The notes below the pieces were generated by a model. That model was not told where the DNA came from, searched no databases, and saw nothing but the letters and a program-made list of their open reading frames with translations. A stretch of 64,000 nt of DNA, from NCBI RefSeq assembly GCF_028128765.1, contig NZ_LBJG01000092.1, positions 181,842 through 245,841 on the forward strand. Direction: 5' to 3'. Every line of letters begins with the position of its first letter. The first letter of the stretch is position 1. Source of the stretch: Bradyrhizobium sp. CCBAU 51627. Its GTDB lineage: Bacteria > Pseudomonadota > Alphaproteobacteria > Rhizobiales > Xanthobacteraceae. The translations under genes were made by a program, and so were the position numbers. Shown in pieces: positions 36,803-44,688 of this stretch.

Positions 36803-37711
36803 CTAGAACCCGAATTTCGCCCAAATCGCCCGCGTCTCGACCGCCGAGATCAGCTCGTCCGGTAGCCCGGCGATTGATTCCATGGCCGAAAGCTGGCCCG
36901 CGCCGGGCGATTTCCGCCCAAGCAGACCGGAGAGCAGCCCGGTCGGCTGCGCGATCACGGGGGTGAGAACCTTGTCGCCATAGCGTGCACGAAGAGTTGA
37001 GCGGAGGTCGCTGATGCCGTCGGCGAGCCCGAGCGCCACCGACGTTTCGCCGGCCCAGTACTCGCCGGTGAACAGGGTGTCGTCGGCGCCCTTTAACCTG
37101 ACGCCGCGACTCTCCTTCACCAGCGCGATGAAGATCTGGTGGATCTCGCGCTGAAGCGCCTTCAGCTTGGCGACATCGTCGGGGTTCTCGGGCAGGAACG
37201 GATCGAGCATCGCCTTGTGCGCGCCAGCCGTGTAGAGGCGCCGCTCGATGCCGAGCCGCTTGATCGCCTCCTGGAAGCCGAAGCTGCCTCCGACCACGCC
37301 GATCGAGCCCAGGATCGACGACGGATCGCAGAAGATCTCATCGCCGGCGCAGGCGATCATGTAGCCGCCCGAGGCCGCGACGTCCTCCACGAACACCAGC
37401 ACGGGCAGCTTCTTCTCCGCCGCAAGCTGCCTGATGCGCAAGAAAATCTGGCGCGACTGCACGGGCGAGCCGCCGGGCGAATTGATCACCAGCGCCACCG
37501 CCTTGGCGTTGCGCATGGAAAACGCCCGCTCCAGCACCCGCGCGACACCTGCCAGCGTCATGCCCGGACGCAGCGGCGTCACCGCGCCGATGACGCCTGA
37601 CAGCCGCACCACCGGCACCACCGCCGCGCCCGGGCGGAAACGCGCCGGCAGATATTGCAAGAACTTGTCGGCCAGGCCGGAATTTTCGCGATCGTTCAAT
37701 TGTTCGGCCAT
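36803..37711 (-). CDS. S49 family peptidase (SppA/SohB-like)
   Basis: This 302-aa protein has the Ser-Lys peptidase pattern: VALVINSPGGSPVQSRQIF forms the oxyanion region, VAASGGYMIACAGDEIF the catalytic Ser, and RLYTAGAHKAMLDPF the catalytic Lys. GSIGVVGGSFG matches SppA. There is no N-terminal signal peptide or membrane helix, so it is a short, apparently cytoplasmic or peripheral form. The family digests signal peptides and membrane protein fragments. Confidence 0.92.
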   Translation of the reverse strand: MAEQLNDRENSGLADKFLQYLPARFRPGAAVVPVVRLSGVIGAVTPLRPGMTLAGVARVLERAFSMRNAKAVALVINSPGGSPVQSRQIFLRIRQLAAEKKLPVLVFVEDVAASGGYMIACAGDEIFCDPSSILGSIGVVGGSFGFQEAIKRLGIERRLYTAGAHKAMLDPFLPENPDDVAKLKALQREIHQIFIALVKESRGVRLKGADDTLFTGEYWAGETSVALGLADGISDLRSTLRARYGDKVLTPVIAQPTGLLSGLLGRKSPGAGQLSAMESIAGLPDELISAVETRAIWAKFGF

Positions 37712-37824
37712 GGCCTTACCTCTGGTTAACTATTCTTTATCACGCGACTGTCATTGAAGGTGCCTGGAACGTGTTTTGCAGAATCCCTGTTGGGAAGCTG
37801 CAATGAGGCAGCGGAGGAAGCGAC

Positions 37825-37923
37825 ATGAAGGTCTATCTGCTGCTGATGCTGATCGGTGCGCTTTTCACGGCGATTCGTTTTACGTCCCCGCAAGAACAGC
37901 AGTCGGAATCGCTTCCCCAGTAA
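37825..37923 (+). CDS. 32-aa single-helix membrane peptide
   Basis: ATG 37825, preceded by GGAGGAAG, opens a 32-codon frame. The product starts MKVYLLLMLIGALFTAI, a single membrane helix, then a polar tail (RFTSPQEQQSESLPQ) and TAA. The strong ribosome-binding site and the hydrophobic-then-polar layout argue for translation. It stands alone between two minus-strand genes. Its function is unknown. Confidence 0.65.
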   Translation: MKVYLLLMLIGALFTAIRFTSPQEQQSESLPQ

Positions 37924-37927
37924 GCCG

Positions 37928-38695
37928 TCACGGCTCTGCCAGCGGCAAGACCGCTCTCCCCTCCAGAATATTCCGCACCTCTTTTTTAGGCAGGTGTGAC
38001 TCGTCATTGAGCACGAGGCCCGGCAGCAATCGCATCGGCGCCCGGCCGCCCTTGACGGCGCGCACCAGCACACGGATCGCCGGCCTTCCGGCTTCGCTGT
38101 GAACCGGCAGGAGCGAGACGCTGCCGAAGCCGCGTGACAGCGCTGCCAAGACTTCCGCGATCCCATCTGCGCGCCAGATCAAGGTCAGCACACCACTCGA
38201 TCGAAGAATGCGCCGTGCTGCATGCACCCACGCATTCAGCGTCTCCGCCGTCGCGACATGCGCGGTATGACGCGCCTGATCCGCTGAGCCGCGATGCCTG
38301 ATGGCATCGTTGAAGGGCGGGTTCATCAACACGCAATCCGCACTGTCCGGCCTGAGCCCATGTGCGGCAAAAGCCTGCGCATCCGCAGTGACATCGAGGA
38401 CAATCACGTCCGCGGCAATCGCATTCTTAGCCGCATTGCCGCGCGCGAGGCCGGCCAATTCCGGATCGATCTCGACGAGGCAGAGATCGATCCCGGCGAC
38501 ACGCCGGGCTAGCGCCAGGCCGGCCGTGCCGACGCCGGCACCCAGATCGACCACGCGGTCGCCTCCGTGGGCCTGTGTCGCAGCCGCAAGCAGGATTGCA
38601 TCGTGCCCAGCGCGGTGGCCGGATCGCTTCTGCGTCAGCAGCAGCTGCCCACCGAGAAAGGCGTCCTCGGTCATCTCTGTGACGGCCTCAATCAT
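37928..38695 (-). CDS. N6-adenine methyltransferase, TrmN6/YfiC-like
   Basis: This 255-aa SAM-dependent enzyme has motif I VVDLGAGVGTAGLALARRV and the catalytic NPPF in CVLMNPPFNDA, as in TrmN6, which methylates A37 of tRNA-Val. The C-terminal half keeps the small beta strands of the family (VLTLIWRADGIAEVL). Its ATG lies inside the last codons of the DUF2007 gene (8-bp overlap). Other NPPF methyltransferases (rRNA, protein Gln) are possible alternatives. Confidence 0.85.
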   Translation of the reverse strand: MIEAVTEMTEDAFLGGQLLLTQKRSGHRAGHDAILLAAATQAHGGDRVVDLGAGVGTAGLALARRVAGIDLCLVEIDPELAGLARGNAAKNAIAADVIVLDVTADAQAFAAHGLRPDSADCVLMNPPFNDAIRHRGSADQARHTAHVATAETLNAWVHAARRILRSSGVLTLIWRADGIAEVLAALSRGFGSVSLLPVHSEAGRPAIRVLVRAVKGGRAPMRLLPGLVLNDESHLPKKEVRNILEGRAVLPLAEP

Positions 38696-38915
38696 CGCCG
38701 CGCAGTTCGTGGCTGAGCCCGGCCTCGGTCAGGAGCGCCCTCGCCTCGACGGCGTCGTCCTCATGGACCAGGATCCGGCGCGGCAGGACGCCGAGCGAGC
38801 CCTCGATAATGCTCATGTTCTGGTCCAGCACCAGATGGTGGATGTTGGCGCCGTCGAGCAGCGCTCCGATCGCCGACACAAGCACAATATCGTTGGTCCG
38901 AACCAGTTCACGCAA
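38688..38915 (-). CDS. DUF2007 domain protein, 75 aa
   Basis: The gene starts at TTG 38915 with a well placed AGGAGG, giving a product that begins with RELVRTNDIVLVSAIGALLDG. It continues ANIHHLVLDQNMSIIEGSLGVLPRRILV, typical of DUF2007 (a small PII-like fold that may bind a ligand). The frame is open far upstream to 40094, but that stretch is antisense to the polyprenyl synthase gene. It overlaps the methyltransferase start by 8 bp. Confidence 0.85.
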   Translation of the reverse strand: MRELVRTNDIVLVSAIGALLDGANIHHLVLDQNMSIIEGSLGVLPRRILVHEDDAVEARALLTEAGLSHELRGDD

Positions 38916-39044
38916 ACGAGCCTCCTGCCTGAAAGGGGTTGAGCGGCAAATGTCAATGGTTCCGCAGCACTTGCCGCATCCGCCTCCAGTTTCTATTGTC
39001 TTTCCATCAGAATAGCCCCTCCGGGGCAAATATTGGAGACCGGC

Positions 39045-40052
39045 GTGGCCGTCATCGTACCTTTCGAAACTCCCGGCGCGTCGATCGAAGAGCTGGTTGC
39101 CCTTGTCGCCCCCGACATGGAGCGCGTCAACGCCACGATCCTGTCGCGGACGGGCTCGGACGTGACCATGATCCCTGAAGTCGCCAACCACCTGATCTCC
39201 TCCGGCGGCAAGCGGCTGCGGCCGATGCTGACGCTGGCCATGGCCAACCTCGCCGGCTACACAGGCGATGGCCATATCAAGCTCGCCGCCTCCGTCGAGT
39301 TCATGCACACCGCGACCCTGCTCCATGACGACGTCGTCGACGAGAGCGAGATGCGCCGCGGCAAGCTGTCGGCCCGCATGCTCTGGGGCAACGAGGCGAG
39401 CGTGCTGGTCGGTGACTTCCTGCTGGGACAGGCCTTCCGCATGATGGTCGAGGTCGGCTCGCTGCGCGCGCTCGACATCCTCTCCGCGGCCGCCGCCACC
39501 ATCGCCGAGGGCGAAGTGATGCAGCTGGCCGCCGCCAAGAACACCGCGACCACCGAGGACGAATATCTCGCCGTGATCCGCGGCAAGACCGCCGAGCTGT
39601 TCGCTGCAGCCTGCGAGGTCGGTCCTGTCATCGCAAACCGGCCCAAGGCCGAGCAGACCGCCTGCCGCTCGGTCGGCATGAATCTCGGCATCGCCTTCCA
39701 GCTCGTCGACGACGTGCTCGACTATGGCGGCAAGAGCGCAAAGCTCGGCAAGAACACCGGTGACGATTTCCGCGAGGGCAAGATCACGCTGCCCGTCGTG
39801 CTCGCCTTCCGCCGGGGCAACGACACCGAGCGCGCCTTCTGGATCAAGGCGCTCGAGCGCGGTGAGATCGGCGAATCCGATCTCGATCACGCCATCGGGC
39901 TGATGAACAAACACCGCGCCCTCGAGGACACGCTGAGCCGTGCCCAGCACTACGGCGCCATGGCGGTCGACGCGCTGGCGCTGTTCCCGCCCTCGCCGAT
40001 GAAGAGCGCGCTGGAGCAGGTGGTGGCGTTCTGTTTGGCGAGGTCGCACTAG
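39045..40052 (+). CDS. Polyprenyl diphosphate synthase
   Basis: This 335-aa trans-prenyltransferase contains the first Asp-rich motif in LLHDDVVDESEMRRG and the second in QLVDDVLDYGGKSAKLGKN. GGKRLRPMLTLA is the N-terminal substrate site. Size and sequence point to a long-chain (octaprenyl or decaprenyl) enzyme that makes the ubiquinone side chain. GTG 39045 is chosen because GGAG lies 7 bases upstream; TTG 39033 is also open. A small hairpin (GCCCC-TCC-GGGGC, 39016-39027) precedes the start. Confidence 0.93.
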   Translation: MAVIVPFETPGASIEELVALVAPDMERVNATILSRTGSDVTMIPEVANHLISSGGKRLRPMLTLAMANLAGYTGDGHIKLAASVEFMHTATLLHDDVVDESEMRRGKLSARMLWGNEASVLVGDFLLGQAFRMMVEVGSLRALDILSAAAATIAEGEVMQLAAAKNTATTEDEYLAVIRGKTAELFAAACEVGPVIANRPKAEQTACRSVGMNLGIAFQLVDDVLDYGGKSAKLGKNTGDDFREGKITLPVVLAFRRGNDTERAFWIKALERGEIGESDLDHAIGLMNKHRALEDTLSRAQHYGAMAVDALALFPPSPMKSALEQVVAFCLARSH

Positions 40053-40158
40053 GCGTTTTGCGTCTGACACTCCCACCGTTGTTAGCCCTGTCACCCCCGC
40101 GCTACCGCTTCGCCATTGCGCGGCGGGTGACGACCTGAGATTCGCGTTGCTCCCTCGG

Positions 40159-40270
40159 CGTCATTGCGAGGGCAGCGAAGCAATCCAGAATCCCTCCGCC
40201 GAAAGACTCCGGATTGCTTCGCTGCTCAAGCCTGGGTCGGCCTTCGGCCGGTGCTAAACTCGCAATGACG
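40159..40270. repeat. Palindromic element, GCGAAGCAATCC family
   Basis: CGTCATTGCGAGGGCAGCG begins the element and CTCGCAATGACG closes it. GAAGCAATCC near 40178-40187 pairs with GGATTGCTTC near 40211-40220, and CCTTCGGCCGG sits between the halves. It is the same family as 29064-29150 and 49428-49476. Confidence 0.78.
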
Positions 40271-40398
40271 GAGTATGGCGCACGACTATCGCTCGCTAGC
40301 TCGCATCTCAAACCGCAGCCGCAGCACAGCAACAGCTCCCGCCACAGCAACAGCTGCACGGTCGCGTCCCTTCCAACCCACCCGTCCACTCCTCATCA

Positions 40399-40421
40399 GT
40401 GACTTGCATTTTGAAAGTTAC
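40399..40421 (+). promoter_or_regulatory. HxlR-type operator upstream of the HxlR regulator gene
   Basis: Half sites GTGACTTGC and, inverted, GTAACTTTC match at seven of nine positions around a 5-base centre. DUF24/HxlR regulators bind such ACTT...AAGT palindromes near their own promoters. The site ends 18 bases before ATG 40440, fitting autoregulation. Confidence 0.6.
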
Positions 40422-40439
40422 ATCCCTACCTTCCCCGCC

Positions 40440-40955
40440 ATGCAGCCCAAATCCCCCTCGATCCTGGAATGTCCGATTGGCCGCGCCGTGGAGACGGTCG
40501 GCGAGTGGTGGAGCATCCTGATCCTGCGGGATGCATTTCAGGGCTCGACCCGGTTCGACGAGTTCGAGCGCAACCTGGGCATCGCGCCGAACATCCTGTC
40601 GCGGCGCCTCGCCCATCTGACCAAGACCGGCATGTTCGTTCGTCGCCGCTATCAGGAGCGGCCGCCGCGCTACGAATATGTGCTGACGGACAGGGCGCGG
40701 GACTTCTTCCCCGTGATCGCCACGCTGCTTGCCTGGGGCAACAAGCATCTCGCCCCGAAAGGCGAATCCATCCTGCTGGCGAACCGGAACGACGCTCGTC
40801 CGATCAATCCGGTGGTGGTCGATGCCGCCAACAGGCAGCCGATCACGCTCGCCAACACGATCGCCATTCCCGGGCCGCGCGCGAGCCGCTTGATGCGGGC
40901 GCGACTCGCTTCGCTCAAGGCCATGAACCCGGCGCTCGCGCCGACTGGAGACTGA
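40440..40955 (+). CDS. HxlR family transcriptional regulator
   Basis: This 171-aa protein has the HxlR winged helix. The motif is CPIGRAVETVGEWWSILILRDAFQGSTRFDEFERNLGIAPNILSRRLAHLTKTGM, with the N-terminal Cys that serves as a redox or electrophile sensor in several members. The wing (RYQERPPRYEYVLTDRARDFFP) and a C-terminal extension of about 60 residues follow. ATG 40440 is chosen over earlier in-frame starts that lie in repeat sequence. The beta-ketoacyl synthase gene begins one base after its stop, so they form an operon. Confidence 0.93.
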   Translation: MQPKSPSILECPIGRAVETVGEWWSILILRDAFQGSTRFDEFERNLGIAPNILSRRLAHLTKTGMFVRRRYQERPPRYEYVLTDRARDFFPVIATLLAWGNKHLAPKGESILLANRNDARPINPVVVDAANRQPITLANTIAIPGPRASRLMRARLASLKAMNPALAPTGD

Positions 40956-40956
40956 C

Positions 40957-42219
40957 ATGCGTCGTATCGTCGTGACGGGCATGGGCGCGGTGTCGCCGCT
41001 CGGCTGCGGTGTCGAGATATCCTGGCGGCGGCTGCTCGCCGGCCAAAGCGGGCTGCGACTGCTGCCGGAATGGGCGCAAGTCCTGCCGGCGCGCATTGCC
41101 GGCCTCGTGCCCGACAAGGCCGATGATGCCGAAGGCGGCTTCGATCCCGTGCAAGCCGCCGCGCCCAAAGACCAGCGCAAGATGGACCGCTTCATCCTGT
41201 TCGCGCTGCTCGCCACCGCAGAGGCGGTCGCACAGGCCAAGTGGGTGCCGCAGGATACAGCATCGCTGGAGCGGACCGCGACGATCATCGCCTCCGGCGT
41301 CGGCGGTTTCCCCGCCATGGCGGAAGCGGTGCGGATGACCGAGCAGCGCGGCGCCCGCCGGCTGTCGCCATTCACGATCCCCTCGTTTCTCGCCAACCTC
41401 GCTGCCGGCCACGTTTCGATCAAATACGGCTACAAGGGCGCGCTGGGCACGCCGGTCACCGCATGTGCCGCCGGCGTCCAGGCGATCGGCGACGCCGCGC
41501 GCATGATCCGCGCAGGCGAAGCAGATGTCGCCATCTGCGGCGGTGCGGAGGCCTGCATCGACATCGTCAGCCTCGGTGGTTTCGCCGCGGCGCGCGCGCT
41601 GTCGAGCTCCTTCAACGACGAGCCTGCCCGCGCCTCGCGGCCGTTCGATCGCGACCGCGACGGTTTTGTCGTGGGCGAAGGCGCCGGCATTCTGGTGGTC
41701 GAGGAGCTGGAGCATGCGCTGGCGCGCGGCGCCACGCCGATCGCCGAGGTCGTCGGATATGGCACGACGGCGGACGCCTATCACATGACCTCCGGCCCGC
41801 CGGACGGCGATGGCGCCCGCCGCGCCATGGAGATCGCGCTGCGGCAGGCGAACCTTGAGCCCGCCGATGTGCAGCATCTCAATGCGCATGCGACGTCGAC
41901 CCCGGCCGGCGACGAAAGCGAGCTCGGCGCGATCGGCGCGCTGTTCGGCCGCAACAATTCTATCGCGGTTAGTGCCACCAAATCGGCCACCGGCCATCTG
42001 CTCGGCGCCGCCGGCGGGCTGGAGGCGATCTTCAGCGTGCTCGCTTTGCGCGACCAGATCGCGCCGCCGACACTGAATTTCGAGAGCCCCGACGCGGGTG
42101 CTCATGGCATCGACATCGTCGCAGGCATCGCGCGGCCGATGCCGATGCGCAACGCCATCTCCAACGGCTTCGGGTTCGGCGGGGTCAATGCCAGTGCGAT
42201 CTTCCGCCGCATGGGCTGA
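40957..42219 (+). CDS. Beta-ketoacyl-ACP synthase II (FabF family)
   Basis: This 420-aa condensing enzyme shows VVTGMGAVSPLG at the N-terminus and the active-site Cys in GTPVTACAAGVQAIGDAA. The two His sit in LNAHATSTPAGDESEL and KSATGHLLGAAGG. FGFGGVNAS near the end is also typical. It elongates acyl-ACP by decarboxylative condensation with malonyl-ACP. It is translationally close to an HxlR regulator and followed by LysE and hydrolase genes, so it is probably a secondary, regulated copy rather than the main fabF. That is inference from context. Confidence 0.92.
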   Translation: MRRIVVTGMGAVSPLGCGVEISWRRLLAGQSGLRLLPEWAQVLPARIAGLVPDKADDAEGGFDPVQAAAPKDQRKMDRFILFALLATAEAVAQAKWVPQDTASLERTATIIASGVGGFPAMAEAVRMTEQRGARRLSPFTIPSFLANLAAGHVSIKYGYKGALGTPVTACAAGVQAIGDAARMIRAGEADVAICGGAEACIDIVSLGGFAAARALSSSFNDEPARASRPFDRDRDGFVVGEGAGILVVEELEHALARGATPIAEVVGYGTTADAYHMTSGPPDGDGARRAMEIALRQANLEPADVQHLNAHATSTPAGDESELGAIGALFGRNNSIAVSATKSATGHLLGAAGGLEAIFSVLALRDQIAPPTLNFESPDAGAHGIDIVAGIARPMPMRNAISNGFGFGGVNASAIFRRMG

Positions 42220-42264
42220 ACGAGATGGCTTTGCAATCCTGGCGCACTGCGCTACGAAAACAGC

Positions 42265-42897
42265 ATGATTGAAACCAATCTCTGGCTGTTCCTGGCCGCG
42301 GCTTTTCTCATCGCCGCCATTCCCGGCCCCGGCATTTTCTACGTCGCGGCGCGAACGCTGTCGGAGGGCCGCGCAAATGGCTTTGCGTCGATGGCGGGTA
42401 CGGCGCTCGGCGGCTTGGTTCATGTTGTGGCCGGCAGTCTCGGCATCTCCGCGATCATCCTGGCCAGCGCCGAGCTGTTTGCTGCCGTGAAATTTGTTGG
42501 TGCGCTGTATCTGGTCTGGCTCGGCATCAGGACTTTTCGCAGCGCCGGCGGCGCGCTGACGCTGGAGAGCGAAGCCGTCGGCGGCAAGCGGGCGTTCCGT
42601 GATGGCGTGCTGGTCGAAGCACTGAATCCGAAGACCGCGGCGTTCTTTCTCGCCTTCATCCCGCAATTCCTCGAGCCCTCGGGATCGAATCCCGCGCTGC
42701 AATTCATCGTGCTCGGCGCGATCTCGGTGACGCTGAACACGCTTGCCGATGTCGTCGTGGTCTTGATGGCGTCCGCAACGCGCGGGCACTTGATCGGGCG
42801 GCCGCAGTTGATGCGTCGCCTCACCCAGGGCTCCGGCGTGTTCATCGCCGGCCTCGGCCTGTCGCTCGCCTTGGCGCGACGGCCCGTGAACGGGTAG
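42265..42897 (+). CDS. LysE family translocator
   Basis: This 210-aa inner-membrane protein has six hydrophobic helices. The N-terminal ETNLWLFLAAAFLIAAIPGPGIFYVAARTLSEG contains the conserved PGPG-type motif of LysE/RhtB exporters. AFFLAFIPQFLEP, located mid-protein, is a second hallmark. The family exports amino acids such as lysine, threonine or homoserine lactone. The substrate here is unknown. The alpha/beta hydrolase gene begins 5 bp after its stop. Confidence 0.92.
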   Translation: MIETNLWLFLAAAFLIAAIPGPGIFYVAARTLSEGRANGFASMAGTALGGLVHVVAGSLGISAIILASAELFAAVKFVGALYLVWLGIRTFRSAGGALTLESEAVGGKRAFRDGVLVEALNPKTAAFFLAFIPQFLEPSGSNPALQFIVLGAISVTLNTLADVVVVLMASATRGHLIGRPQLMRRLTQGSGVFIAGLGLSLALARRPVNG

Positions 42898-42902
42898 CCG
42901 CG

Positions 42903-43781
42903 ATGCGCGTCCCGCAAAGTCGCCACTATGAGTCCCATGGTCTGCGCCTGCACTATGCCGATTGGGGTAACGAGAGTGCACCACCTCTCATCCTGGTCCA
43001 TGGCGGCCGCGATCATTGCCGAAGCTGGGACGCCATCGCCCGATCGTTGCAGCCGCATTTCCATGTGATCGCGCCCGACCTGCGAGGCCACGGCGATTCC
43101 GACTGGACCCGCGGCGGCAGCTACGCGCTGACGGAGTATGTCTACGATCTCATCCAGCTCATCCGCGCCATCGCCGCGCCTCGCGTGACGCTCATCGGCC
43201 ATTCGATGGGCGGCATGGTGAGCCTGATCTTTTCCGGGTCATTCCCCGAGCTGGTCTCGAAGCTGATCGCTCTCGACGGCGTAACGATGCTGCCCGATGC
43301 GCCCAAGCCGCCGCCCCATGAGCGCATCAGCAAATGGATCGGACAGCTCGACAAACTGCACGATCGCACGCCGCGTCGCTATCCGACCCTCGAAGACGCG
43401 GCCGCGCAAATGGTGCTTCACAACAAGCGGCTGTCGCGCGACCTCGCGATGCATCTTGCCGGCCACGGCGCGCGGCGGAACGACGACGGCACCTATAGCT
43501 GGAAGTTCGATCCCTACCAGCGCGCCTCGGCGCCGCACCGGCTCTGGCCGGACGATCACGTCGCGCTGTGGTCGCGCATCACCTGCCCGACGCTGCTGCT
43601 CAATGCCGGCGAAAGCTTTCTGGCAGGCGCGAAGGCGGCGGGCCTCGAGCGCTACTTCCCGCAAGCGCGCGTCGAGACGATCGCTGGTGCCGGACACTGG
43701 CTGCAACACGACAAGCCGCAAGAGGTGCTGGGTGAGATCCGGCGGTTTCTGGGGCTGCCGGAGGACGGCGCGAAGGTCTAG
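42903..43781 (+). CDS. Alpha/beta hydrolase
   Basis: This 292-aa enzyme has an oxyanion segment at LILVHGGRDHCRSWDA, a nucleophile elbow at LIGHSMGGMVSLIFSG (GHSMG) and a late catalytic His in IAGAGHWLQHDKP. The Asp likely sits in the ERTF-to-GESFL region. There is no signal peptide. It is an esterase, epoxide hydrolase or lactonase-like enzyme; which is not shown. It follows lysE by 5 bp, and its stop overlaps the ispE stop by 4 bp tail to tail. Confidence 0.9.
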   Translation: MRVPQSRHYESHGLRLHYADWGNESAPPLILVHGGRDHCRSWDAIARSLQPHFHVIAPDLRGHGDSDWTRGGSYALTEYVYDLIQLIRAIAAPRVTLIGHSMGGMVSLIFSGSFPELVSKLIALDGVTMLPDAPKPPPHERISKWIGQLDKLHDRTPRRYPTLEDAAAQMVLHNKRLSRDLAMHLAGHGARRNDDGTYSWKFDPYQRASAPHRLWPDDHVALWSRITCPTLLLNAGESFLAGAKAAGLERYFPQARVETIAGAGHWLQHDKPQEVLGEIRRFLGLPEDGAKV

Positions 43782-44662
43782 CTCAACGTCCCCGCATGCA
43801 CCCACCAGCCGGGGTGATCCCTGTGGATCTTCTCGGCAGCGGCGTGCGCATCGCTCGGCGCACCATAGATCGCAAAGCAGGTCGCGCCCGAGCCGGACAT
43901 GCGTGCCAGCTTGACGCCGGCGGAGGAGCGCAAGGCTTCCAGCACATCACCGATCACTGGCTCGATGCGCATCGCGGGGGCTTCCAGGTCATTGGCAACG
44001 GTCTCGAGAACCTCGACCCAATCGGCAATCGATCCGCCCTCGCCCGGCCAGGCCGGAGCTCCGAGGACCGAAGTGGCCCCGACCAGCAGCTCGCCATTGC
44101 GCAGGCCCAGCGCCTGGAACACGTCCTTTGTCGCGACCGGGACGCGCGGATTGACCATCACGCAGGGCAGGATCGGCAAGGCCAGCGGCAGCAGTTGTTC
44201 GCCGACCCCGGTCATGTCGCAGGCACGCGAGAGCAGGCACACCGGCACATCGGCGCCGGTCGCAAGCGCGACCTGCTGGAGCCTGGCATCATCGAGCGGC
44301 AGATTGTTGAGACGCGCCAGCAGCCGCAGCGCCGCGGCGGCATCGGCCGAGCCGCCGCCGATCCCGGCGGCGACCGGCAAGACCTTGTCGAGCGCGAAAG
44401 CGCCGAGCTTCAAATTCGGCACGGCGTCGGCCAGCAGCTTGGCGGCCTTGAACACGAGATTATCCGATGCCTCGCCGCAAGCCGCCGCGAGCGGCCCGGT
44501 GGTCGCAAGCCTGAGCTCGCCACCCGGCTCCAGAGTGAGCCGGTCGGCACAGTCGGCAAACGCAACCACGCTTTCGAGATCATGATAGCCGTCGGCGCGA
44601 CGGCCGACCACGCGAAGGCTCAGATTGACCTTCGCGCGCCCTTCTTCAACCAACGCCGGCAT
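43778..44662 (-). CDS. ispE: 4-diphosphocytidyl-2-C-methyl-D-erythritol kinase
   Basis: This 294-aa GHMP kinase acts in the non-mevalonate isoprenoid pathway. The N-terminus EEGRAKVNLSLRVVGRRADGYHDLESVV holds the Lys/Asn substrate site, and the ATP loop is PVAAGIGGGSADAAAALR. The C-terminal motif KLARMSGSGATCFAIYG is the third GHMP signature. It lies 26 bp after the TPR gene on the same strand. A polyprenyl synthase gene elsewhere in the window uses the isoprenoid units made by this pathway. Confidence 0.96.
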   Translation of the reverse strand: MPALVEEGRAKVNLSLRVVGRRADGYHDLESVVAFADCADRLTLEPGGELRLATTGPLAAACGEASDNLVFKAAKLLADAVPNLKLGAFALDKVLPVAAGIGGGSADAAAALRLLARLNNLPLDDARLQQVALATGADVPVCLLSRACDMTGVGEQLLPLALPILPCVMVNPRVPVATKDVFQALGLRNGELLVGATSVLGAPAWPGEGGSIADWVEVLETVANDLEAPAMRIEPVIGDVLEALRSSAGVKLARMSGSGATCFAIYGAPSDAHAAAEKIHRDHPGWWVHAGTLS

Positions 44663-44688
44663 CGGCGATACGCCCCCAGTTACCCAGC

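Larger units (their letters stand above)
40053..40439. other. Intergenic spacer upstream of the HxlR regulator
   Basis: No gene is seen in these 387 bases. They contain the palindromic element at 40159-40270 and the HxlR operator at 40399-40421. Codons upstream of ATG 40440 in the regulator frame are Ser/Arg/Thr-rich and overlap the repeat, so they are unlikely to be translated. Confidence 0.65.

Noticed and set aside
38916..40094. Upstream extension of the DUF2007 frame
   Set aside because: Antisense of the polyprenyl synthase gene. TTG 38915 has a good AGGAGG and yields the normal family length.
40915..42984. 689-codon open frame on the minus strand
   Set aside because: Antisense of the KAS-II and LysE genes, which have clear catalytic motifs and operon structure on the plus strand.
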